From: an uncultured Fibrobacterota bacterium
Lineage (GTDB): Bacteria; Fibrobacterota; Chitinivibrionia; Chitinivibrionales; Chitinispirillaceae
Direction: 5' to 3'
Assembly (NCBI GenBank): GCA_903888815.1
Contig: CAISVC010000298.1
Coordinates: forward strand, 1 to 5,782
Length of the DNA stretch: 5,782 nucleotides
In this document: piece by piece, positions 1 to 4,680 of the stretch
How the letters are laid out: each line of letters starts with the position of its first letter
How positions within the stretch are numbered: the stretch's first letter is position 1
Notes under the pieces: model-generated
Seen by the model: only the letters and a program-made list of their open reading frames with translations
What the model was told of the DNA's origin: nothing
The model's database searches: none
Position numbers and translations under genes: made by a program

Positions 1-138
1 CCCAATGTGCCAGTAAAGCTTGATAAGTGCTTCATTGAGGGACAAGCCTGCTTTTTGCCGAGCAACGGCAATTTGCTGCTTTAGCCCGGAAAGCCAGGAA
101 CCGTATTCTGGAGAAAGTAATTGTTCAGAGTCATTCAT
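1..138 (-). CDS. YhcG-like DUF1016 PD-(D/E)XK nuclease family protein, N-terminal part
   Basis: Only the first 46 codons are in the window; the gene runs off the left edge. The start ATG is the reverse complement of 136-138. The protein begins MNDSEQLLSPEYGSWLSGLK and continues with an AR.KA.LS.N..LI.LYW.IG pattern at residues 26-46, which I recognise as the start of the DUF1016 N-terminal domain (YhcG family). Family members are usually about 340-380 residues, with this DNA-binding-like N-terminal domain followed by a C-terminal PD-(D/E)XK nuclease fold. The nuclease part is not visible here, so catalytic residues cannot be checked. The gene starts 24 bases after the stop of the DUF2075 gene on the same strand, so the two probably form an operon. 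The Shine-Dalgarno sequence is weak: a GAAG lies about 15 bases upstream, so translation may depend on coupling. The identification is from remembered family pattern, not a search. Confidence 0.8.
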   Translation of the reverse strand, partial: MNDSEQLLSPEYGSWLSGLKQQIAVARQKAGLSLNEALIKLYWHIG

Positions 139-162
139 AATAGCTTGTTTTTTCTTCGCTGT

Positions 163-921
163 TTAAATCACCTGAATCCCAATATCTTTAAGATAATTAA
201 ATGTCGGATCATAAAATGCCTGGTTTCGAGTCGGATCAATCGGATCACCTTCCGGAACAACAATAACCATGCCTTGTCGTGCACGGGTTAATAGAACGCG
301 GTATGCATTTTTAAGATAATTCTGGCGTTCCTGTTTTTTAATATGGTTCCAGCGGTCACCGCAAAATGACCAATGTTCCCAACCTTTTCTTCCATATCGG
401 AAATCGGCGTCCCAGGTTACGCAAGCCCAATCAAGCTCAAGACCCTGTACATGGAACTCCGTGGCAACATCTTCAAGATAATACGATGACCGTACATCTT
501 CCTTGCCATCGAGAAACCAATGAATCGGGTCCATTGGCGATTTCACGTCTATTGCGTGTGGTTTTAATCGCTGCGCCTGCGAAGAAACAACAATCCCATA
601 TCGTTCAGATCCGCGGGCCTTTTCACGTAACCATTGTTTGGCTTTGGAAAAATTCCTGGTGATAGCGATGGGATATTTATCATTTACTTTTAATAACGTT
701 TGCTTTGCTTCGGCCGATTCAAGGTCCAATAGCTGTTTTACCAGTAACGAAACGTTTTCTGCGCGAAACGACCGCATTGAGACCGCAAGATGTAATTCGT
801 CCTTGAAGGTTACCTGCGGGCGAGATTTAATAGCCTCTAAAACTTTGCCTGCGCCATATTCACTGTCGGTAAGCCGGGAAGAAATAAATATCTTCCAATC
901 AGGGAACGACCGGGATAACCT
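163..921 (-). pseudogene. 5'-truncated DUF2075 (Schlafen-group-3-like) DNA/RNA helicase
   Basis: This is the C-terminal part of a DUF2075 family protein. The first in-frame ATG is at 777, but the family-like reading continues upstream of it without a stop: residues such as FPDWKIFISSRL and FKDELHLAVSMRSF lie in frame from about 918 down to 765. The ATG is therefore internal and the gene has lost its true start. After the ATG come TRNFSKAKQWLRE (residues 40-52), RGSERYGIVVSSQAQRL (55-71), EFHVQGLELD (107-116, like superfamily-1 helicase motif V) and NAYRVLLTRARQGM (157-170, like motif VI with its arginines). The natural end DPTFNYLKDIG is present, followed by TAA. Full-length members are usually several hundred residues longer, with a Walker A ATPase region at the N-terminus. 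That region is missing, so ATP-driven activity is unlikely. The break at about 918-922 coincides with the end of the recombinase fragment. The segment is AT-richer than dnaK or the 2221-3729 gene, consistent with horizontal acquisition. Family identity is firm; 'pseudogene' is inferred from the missing half. Confidence 0.78.
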
Positions 922-1591
922 GCGCGGAATACACCTGCGGCAGCTGCCTGCCGGTTTTCATGCGGGGCAAGGAGTTGGCGGCAAAAGGGAGTTTCAATAC
1001 GTTGTTATAAAAGAACAAAAGTGCGGCAGTGGCAAGATTCACGGTACGGGGTGAAAACTTTTTCGTTTCTTTCAAATAAAGCTGATAGCGTTTGATTTCT
1101 CCCTGGTCGTTCCCGGAAGGATTTTTCATCAGCCAGTTCAGGTAATTATAAACGATCGCGCCATAGTTCTTTACCGTGCGATGGCTGTAATTGCGGAGTT
1201 GCAGTTCTTTTGACAGTTGATCGAGGAGCGGATTGTTTTTAACGCCGGATGGTTTTCCGGATTGTTCCTGCAGGGACACGAGAAATCCGGTATGCTTGTC
1301 TGATCGCACTACGTTGTTATAGAAAAAGAGGAGGCTCTCGATTGCCTGTTCAAGTTGATCGGGATTTGTTTTCCCAAGAAAGGATGTAACGGCGGATTCA
1401 GGGAAAAAGGCCGGTGGCCCTGGGTTTTCTGTCAGAAATTTTTCTACAATAGAACGATGGAGAGCGGCCTGTGTCTCTGCTATACTTTCGGTGCCAGAAG
1501 ATTTATTCAGCTTTTTCAGCCGGATGACGCGCCACTGTTTTTCTGTGAGAGGAGAAAACGGAGTTTTTATCCCGACTACGGGCGTTGCCAC
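899..1591 (-). pseudogene. 3'-truncated tyrosine recombinase/integrase, N-terminal half only
   Basis: The likely start is GTG at 1589-1591, with AGAGGT about five bases upstream. The 85 codons open above it (to 1846) look like translated intergenic DNA. The 230-residue product has an N-terminal extension (residues 1-118) followed by a SAM-like core-binding domain of the XerC/XerD/integron-integrase type. Visible family patterns are LLDQLSKELQLRNYSHRTVKNY (122-143), a YLNWL helix (150-154), FSPRTVNLATAALLFFYNNV (179-198) and the interdomain linker LPRMKTGRQLPQVYSAQ (208-224). In intact relatives the last of these leads straight into the catalytic domain. Here it is followed by VIPVVP and TGA, and that tail overlaps the DUF2075 reading frame on the same strand. 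The catalytic domain (Arg-His-Arg-Tyr residues, usually about 170-190 more amino acids) is absent, so the protein should not recombine DNA. An LLFFYNNV motif occurs twice (residues 87-94 and 191-198), suggesting that the extension contains a second, degenerate SAM-like unit. Confidence 0.78.
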
Positions 1592-1689
1592 GGCTGACCT
1601 CTGACGATGGATGATGGTGTGGATAATATACGTTTCAAAGACGGACGGGAAAAGGTTTTTGCCGTCAATCACCCTCTCCTGGCGCCATG

Positions 1690-1717
1690 GCCTGATGGCA
1701 GGCAGGGGGGATGAGGT
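1690..1717. repeat. fragment of a dispersed intergenic repeat
   Basis: This segment shares two exact words with the repeat cluster near dnaK. GCAGGCAGGGGGGA (1698-1711) occurs in the same orientation at 4843-4856. GGGGATGAGGT (1707-1717) is the reverse complement of ACCTCATCCCC at 4686-4696. A small hairpin GCCTG/CAGGC (1690-1694 with 1699-1703) precedes it, and CACCCTCTCC just upstream (1670-1679) resembles the other half of the same family. It is probably a degraded copy of a palindromic intergenic element. Function is unknown. Confidence 0.5.
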
Positions 1718-1782
1718 AATGGAAATTTTACTGCTGAAAAGGTGAATTCCGTATAGTATAATAAATTCCCTATAAATCAATC

Positions 1783-1810
1783 TTGCACGGTGTATATTAA
1801 TAAATATAAA
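1783..1810 (+). promoter_or_regulatory. putative sigma70-type promoter for the small ORF at 1908
   Basis: A -35-like TTGCAC (1783-1788; four of six consensus bases) and a -10-like TATAAA (1805-1810; five of six) are separated by 16 bases in an AT-rich setting. Transcription would begin near 1817 and leave a leader of about 90 bases before the start codon at 1908. The setting is so AT-rich that alternative -10 boxes exist a few bases away, so the exact position is uncertain. Confidence 0.45.
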
Positions 1811-1818
1811 ATATACAC
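1790..1818. promoter_or_regulatory. perfect 9-bp inverted repeat over the promoter (possible operator)
   Basis: GTGTATATT (1790-1798) and AATATACAC (1810-1818) are exact reverse complements separated by 11 bases. They bracket the -10 region of the putative promoter, the position expected for a repressor site with half-sites roughly two helical turns apart (about 20 bases centre to centre). AT-richness raises the chance of a fortuitous palindrome, and no regulator gene sits next to it. Confidence 0.4.
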
Positions 1819-1907
1819 AACGAATGACTCTGCAAAGGAAGGACAACGGACGGCAGCAATCACACCGGGACCGGCAGAGACAATGAATTTGTTAGAAGAG
1901 AATGACT

Positions 1908-2174
1908 ATGGATGAGAACCTCGCGCCGATTGACAACAATGCGGTTCCCCCGCCTGAGAAATCCTCTGAAGAAGAGATAAAAAAAAGCGTTGAGGCTGAG
2001 ATCCGGGAGATGGAGAAGTATAAGTGGTGCCTCGGCGTGCAGCTCCGGCACGACCCGCTGCAGGACCGCTCGCTGAACGATATCTACTGCGAATGGATCG
2101 ACAAGTACGCGGCGGATTTCAGGAGGTCCTGGGAAGATAAGAAGAATGAGGGACAGCAGCCGATGCCGAATTAA
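1908..2174 (+). CDS. small acidic protein of unknown function
   Basis: The frame encodes 88 residues from the ATG at 1908. An ATG six bases earlier (1902) is also in frame, but GAAGAG at 1895-1900 sits only one base from it and seven bases from 1908, so 1908 is preferred. Residues 1-20 are a proline/asparagine-rich, probably disordered tail. Residues 20-40 are highly charged and helix-prone (EEEIKKSVEAEIREMEKYKW). A likely globular helical part follows with the notable run KWCLGVQLRHDPLQDRSL and CEWIDKYAADFRRSWE (residues 61-76). The C-terminus is polar. There is no signal peptide and no membrane segment, so a cytoplasmic protein is expected. Spaced aromatic and cysteine residues (Y38, W40, C41, Y60, C61, W63, Y67, W75) suggest a real folded family rather than a random frame. 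The frame is flanked by its own promoter candidate and is convergent with the 2221-3729 gene. I do not recognise the family. Confidence 0.75.
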   Translation: MDENLAPIDNNAVPPPEKSSEEEIKKSVEAEIREMEKYKWCLGVQLRHDPLQDRSLNDIYCEWIDKYAADFRRSWEDKKNEGQQPMPN

Positions 2175-2220
2175 ATTTATCTTTCCCTGCAGTTTTCACC
2201 GTGCGTCGCGGTCCGAATAC

Positions 2221-3729
2221 CTAAAACCTCCACTCCACATTTGCAACCGGCAACAGGGGCCCGGTTTTCGACGGGTATATTTTTGATGCGTCGGATTTAT
2301 TAAACGCCATAATCGAGGGAAGCGCCGCGAGACCGGGAAGGTTGAACCTGACGTTGGATGCGTGACGGTCGCGGTCGGATTTCTCGAAAAGCGAAAGCGA
2401 CAGCCGCTCGCCGATGAAAAATCCTGTCCATGCGCCAATAACACCGGCGATCACATAGGGCTTATGATTATCTTCTACCTTGGCGATCAGCGGGAACGCG
2501 ACTGCCATGAGCGCCCCGGCGCCTGATGAGGCGCCGATGAATACGGTCTGCCAGTAGGTGTAATCTATTGACTGGTGGTATGTCAGTCCCAGTGCGGTCC
2601 CGCAGCCGTAGCCGATGATGGTGGTGGTTGCCAGAAGACGGACAGTTGACATGTTGTCCATATCCAGGTCGAAAAGGGTGGGGATCGCGAATCCGGTCAG
2701 CCCGCCCATGATTCCGCTGACATAGGGGAGCGAACCCCGCCCGGTCGAAATCGGTCTGTCGCCGGCAATCGCATAACCGGCCCAGAAACCGGCGGGCAGA
2801 AGACCCATGGTGAGCAATGCGGATACGGCGAGATAGTCTTCGCCGGAGGTTTTAGAGTTTACAAAGTACAGAGGCAGCACGTAGCCCAAAAGATACCCTG
2901 TGGGCTGACTGAAATATTCCATAAGCGTCACTTTCCCGGCGTCATCCTTGCCGGCAACGCGCAATTTTGAGCCAAGGTAAATGCCGAGCGGAAATCCGAT
3001 CATGGAACTCCACGCCTTGATCTTGTCCGTAGTGGTTACGTCATCGGTCGAATAGTCATTGGTACTGCGGTCATTAATCGACGTCGCATTTTTCAGCAAG
3101 CTCGCGAAAAGGTTGGGATAGTGCAAACCGAGGAACGTGGCCCCGTAATTCATGAGTCCGACCTTGCCGTAGCCGAGCTCCATGTTTCTTGTAAAGGCGA
3201 AAGTGCCGTAGAGCGACCCGCCGATGGTGAGGAGCGAAATCCCGCTGATAACGCTGCCGCCGGCGTGGTTGAACGCCGCCGTATACGATACCGGATACAC
3301 ATACGCGGACTTGAGGGCGGACTCGATGATGAACCATGTTCTTCCGCGCTGGTCAAGCTTCGGTTTCGCGGTACGGCCGGCTGCCCATTCAGGAACAGCG
3401 CCGGCGCCGGTCGTTTTTTTCAGCGTGGAATCCGGGAACACAAATTTAACCGGATTGTTGCCGCTGTCGAACGCGATGATGACGATGTCCCTGGTGAGCG
3501 AATCCATGCCGATGCCGATGACCGTGACCGAGGAGCGGAGCGTAGAGCCTGACGGAATCAGACTCCACAGCGAATCATACTGCGTTGCCGCGAACATCCG
3601 GATATTGCGTTTCGCCGGGGCAGCAGAGTCTTTTACTGACGTTACAACGGCGGAGTCTTTTTTCTGCGCAAAGGGACCTGCAGCAAAAGCAAGCAGGATG
3701 ACGACCGGCAGGATCAGCGATTTTTTCAT
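2221..3729 (-). CDS. exported or membrane protein of unknown function, 502 residues
   Basis: The start ATG (3727-3729) has GGAG about ten bases upstream. Residues 1-21 are a classic signal peptide (MKKSL, a hydrophobic core, then GPFA before QKK), followed by a Ser/Lys/Asp/Ala-rich linker to about residue 40. Residues 43-105 look like a small beta-rich domain (SLWSLIPSGSTLRSSVTVIG, DIVIIAFDS, VKFVFPDSTLKK). From about 158 to 441 there are roughly nine Gly/Ala/Leu-rich hydrophobic stretches (near 158-178, 190-215, 240-256, 277-290, 300-323, 334-352, 364-384, 394-415 and 424-441), separated by polar loops including a Thr/Asp/Ser-rich one at 216-235. The C-terminus (VANVEWRF) ends in phenylalanine, as outer-membrane beta-barrel proteins do. 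Whether the segments are inner-membrane helices or glycine-rich parts of an outer-membrane protein cannot be settled by eye. The gene appears to stand alone. Its upstream region has only a weak promoter-like TAAAAT or TATATT on the minus strand. I do not recognise the family. Confidence 0.85.
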   Translation of the reverse strand: MKKSLILPVVILLAFAAGPFAQKKDSAVVTSVKDSAAPAKRNIRMFAATQYDSLWSLIPSGSTLRSSVTVIGIGMDSLTRDIVIIAFDSGNNPVKFVFPDSTLKKTTGAGAVPEWAAGRTAKPKLDQRGRTWFIIESALKSAYVYPVSYTAAFNHAGGSVISGISLLTIGGSLYGTFAFTRNMELGYGKVGLMNYGATFLGLHYPNLFASLLKNATSINDRSTNDYSTDDVTTTDKIKAWSSMIGFPLGIYLGSKLRVAGKDDAGKVTLMEYFSQPTGYLLGYVLPLYFVNSKTSGEDYLAVSALLTMGLLPAGFWAGYAIAGDRPISTGRGSLPYVSGIMGGLTGFAIPTLFDLDMDNMSTVRLLATTTIIGYGCGTALGLTYHQSIDYTYWQTVFIGASSGAGALMAVAFPLIAKVEDNHKPYVIAGVIGAWTGFFIGERLSLSLFEKSDRDRHASNVRFNLPGLAALPSIMAFNKSDASKIYPSKTGPLLPVANVEWRF

Positions 3730-3818
3730 GGTAACAAAGCTCCGGATAAGATTTTATTCAATATAATAAATGATTCAGGAGCGGGGATTTATCATTGTTT
3801 GGACATTACGTCGTTGGT

Positions 3819-3856
3819 CCCGGTGGGCTGCGTACCTGCCGGGTTTCCTTATTTAT
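3819..3856 (+). terminator. terminator-like hairpin on the plus strand with no upstream gene
   Basis: As plus-strand RNA, CCCGGTGGG (3819-3827) pairs with CCTGCCGGG (3835-3843) in a nine-pair stem (seven Watson-Crick and two G-U) with a seven-base loop. The T-rich TTTCCTTATTTATT follows. On the minus strand the two wobble pairs become C-A mismatches and no T-run follows, so it is not a good terminator for vapC. The nearest plus-strand start signal is a TATAAT at 3762-3767 without a recognisable -35 box. It may end a short untranslated transcript or be chance. Confidence 0.3.
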
Positions 3857-3872
3857 TGATGGGTTTAATCTA

Positions 3873-4280
3873 CTATAGCTGATCTAAAATAAGCGGACAA
3901 TGTTCAGCTATACGACTGAAATCTTTGTCTGAGGTGAGAAGGAGATATTTCCTGTTGACACATACCGATGCGATAAGGAAATCGACCGAGCTTGCCTGAA
4001 CGCCTTTATTTCGACATGTGTTTTTTAATCGGGCGGCAGTGATAAAATCGGTTCTTGTGCATTGGATAAGCGGAAAAGGTTCAAGATACTCGACAAGCAG
4101 GTCGAACTGCTTCTGCTGTTTAATGCCATCAAGAATTTCCTGTAAAACAAGCCCAACCAGATGGATGGTATCTTCCCGCTGAAGATGGTACCGCAGCCGC
4201 TTAAGAAAGGCATTTTCTTCGTTCCGTTTTTCTCTTCGAAGCAACAATGACCAGACCGAGGTGTCAACGACAATATTCAC
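3873..4280 (-). CDS. vapC: VapC-type PIN-domain ribonuclease toxin
   Basis: This is the toxin of a type II toxin-antitoxin pair, expected to be a magnesium-dependent endoribonuclease that VapB neutralises by direct binding. The chosen start is GTG at 4278-4280, giving 135 residues (typical for VapC) and beginning MNIVVDTSVWSLLLRR. A longer frame from GTG 4316 would only re-read the end of vapB. The four acidic positions of the PIN active site are all visible: D6 in VVDTSVW, E48 in LVLQEILDG, D100 in SSVDFLIA, and D118 (with D120) in LLTSDKDF. The start lies inside the antitoxin gene, a 17-base overlap, which suggests translational coupling. No strong separate ribosome binding site is seen, only GGA six bases upstream. 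The gene looks intact. RNA target specificity cannot be read from the sequence. Confidence 0.93.
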   Translation of the reverse strand: MNIVVDTSVWSLLLRREKRNEENAFLKRLRYHLQREDTIHLVGLVLQEILDGIKQQKQFDLLVEYLEPFPLIQCTRTDFITAARLKNTCRNKGVQASSVDFLIASVCVNRKYLLLTSDKDFSRIAEHCPLILDQL

Positions 4281-4476
4281 GGTCGTTCCGGTCTTTTTTA
4301 TAGTCCCAATCTTCACGGAACAAGATCTTGCCTTCCAGTTCCAGAATCCTTTTCTGCTGCCGTCGTTCGATGAACTCTTTCAGCGCCGTATTGACCGTTT
4401 CGCGTTTCGTCCGCATGGTGCCGATCTTCATCGCCCTGCGGAGGAGCCGGTCGTTTAAAGCGAGGTTAGTGGCCAT
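4264..4476 (-). CDS. vapB: VapB-type antitoxin
   Basis: The 70-residue product opens with MATNLALNDRLLRRAMKIG and continues RTKRETVNTALKEFIERRQ, the pattern of the VapB family with a short N-terminal beta strand and two helices (ribbon-helix-helix-like DNA-binding part, about residues 1-40). The C-terminal part, with ILELEGKILFREDWDYKKDR (44-63), is the toxin-binding tail. The start is well supported: GGAGGT (reverse complement of 4482-4487) lies five bases before the ATG. The gene is first in the operon and its last codons overlap the start of vapC. A perfect palindrome directly upstream is the expected autoregulatory site, bound by VapB and more tightly by the VapBC complex in this family. 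The protein should be cytoplasmic and unstable relative to the toxin. Confidence 0.92.
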   Translation of the reverse strand: MATNLALNDRLLRRAMKIGTMRTKRETVNTALKEFIERRQQKRILELEGKILFREDWDYKKDRNDREYCR

Positions 4477-4481
4477 GATAT

Positions 4482-4487
4482 ACCTCC
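4482..4487 (-). promoter_or_regulatory. strong ribosome binding site of vapB
   Basis: The minus strand reads GGAGGT followed by ATATC and the ATG of vapB, a near-consensus Shine-Dalgarno sequence at optimal spacing. It fixes the vapB start and contrasts with the weak site before vapC, consistent with antitoxin being made in excess. Confidence 0.85.
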
Positions 4488-4488
4488 G

Positions 4489-4507
4489 ATGTGTAGGTTC
4501 TACACAT
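4489..4507. promoter_or_regulatory. palindromic operator candidate of vapBC
   Basis: ATGTGTAG (4489-4496) and CTACACAT (4500-4507) are exact reverse complements around a three-base centre GTT. The site lies between the -10 box and the vapB Shine-Dalgarno sequence and covers the expected transcription start near 4502. A bound VapB/VapBC complex there would block RNA polymerase. As RNA, the part transcribed could also fold next to the ribosome binding site. Confidence 0.75.
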
Positions 4508-4508
4508 A

Positions 4509-4537
4509 AATATACAATGAAAAACCGTGGTTTTCAA
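4509..4537 (-). promoter_or_regulatory. sigma70-type promoter of vapBC
   Basis: On the minus strand, TTGAAA (reverse complement of 4532-4537; five of six consensus bases) and TATATT (4509-4514; five of six) are separated by exactly 17 bases. The spacer contains a second palindrome, AAAACCGTGGTTTT (4521-4534). The predicted start near 4502 leaves a leader of about 26 bases before vapB. Confidence 0.75.
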
Positions 4538-4559
4538 AATTGTTTTGGACGTTTGGTAG

Positions 4560-4621
4560 GGGCACGGCCGTTCTCAGGATAACGCTGTTATCCCTATAAG
4601 GTCTTTAGACATGCCGTGCCC
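4560..4621. repeat. interrupted palindromic repeat with nested hairpin
   Basis: GGGCACGGC (4560-4568) and GCCGTGCCC (4613-4621) are perfect inverted copies. Joined directly, 4560-4568 and 4611-4621 would give the near-complete palindrome GGGCACGGC-ATGCCGTGCCC, a form common in intergenic hairpin repeats. Here the arms are separated by 42 bases (4569-4610). That interval contains its own perfect hairpin, GGATAAC-GCT-GTTATCC (4577-4593), and a short GTCT/AGAC repeat (4601-4610). Function is unknown. Confidence 0.6.
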
Positions 4622-4680
4622 TGGTGGGTGATGGTCTTCGATGTGTGCGATAATAATGGAGCGTTCAGCCTGCTTTTATT

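Larger units (their letters stand above)
1592..1907. other. intergenic region between recombinase remnant and small ORF
   Basis: This stretch of about 316 bases holds no convincing gene. The left part (1592-1720) contains a fragment of a dispersed repeat also present near dnaK. The middle (1721-1820) is strongly AT-rich and carries the best plus-strand promoter candidate with an overlapping inverted repeat. The last 90 bases (about 1818-1907) would be the 5' leader of the small plus-strand gene. Two tiny ATG-started frames in the leader (1824-1886 and 1883-1915) overlap each other and the gene start, but have little support. No attachment site or attC-like core could be recognised next to the recombinase start. 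Confidence 0.6.

Noticed and set aside
638..1054. Plus-strand 138-codon frame across the recombinase/DUF2075 junction
   Set aside because: It lies opposite two recognised family fragments and has no family-like sequence of its own.
1592..1846. Upstream extension of the recombinase frame to an ATG at 1846
   Set aside because: The 85 extra codons cover repeat and AT-rich promoter-like DNA and show no recombinase pattern. GTG at 1591 has a good ribosome site.
1824..1915. Two tiny overlapping frames (20 and 10 codons) leading into the 1908 gene, possible leader peptides
   Set aside because: No clear ribosome sites, no attenuator-like hairpins and no meaningful composition; such short frames are expected by chance.
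2175..2220. Terminator between the convergent genes
   Set aside because: Only a four-pair ACCG/CGGT stem with no T-run on either strand.
3121..3766. Plus-strand frames opposite the 502-residue gene
   Set aside because: They are shadows of a convincing signal-peptide protein on the minus strand and show no domain pattern.
3770..3859. 29-codon ATG frame rich in Trp and Arg on the plus strand
   Set aside because: No ribosome binding site, and its ATG lies upstream of the start expected from the TATAAT at 3762-3767.
4281..4316. Longer vapC from GTG at 4316
   Set aside because: The added 12 residues re-read vapB in another frame, and PIN proteins normally begin a few residues before the first catalytic Asp.
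4585..4596. Reverse strand TAGGGATAACAG, equal to the first 12 bases of the I-SceI recognition site and like a conserved 23S rRNA word
   Set aside because: The match ends there and no rRNA flanks follow; it is explained by the local GGATAAC/GTTATCC hairpin.
4560..4621. attC-like integron recombination site
   Set aside because: The AAC/GTT cores are only three bases apart and lack the RYYYAAC/GTTRRRY form, and no cassette structure surrounds it.
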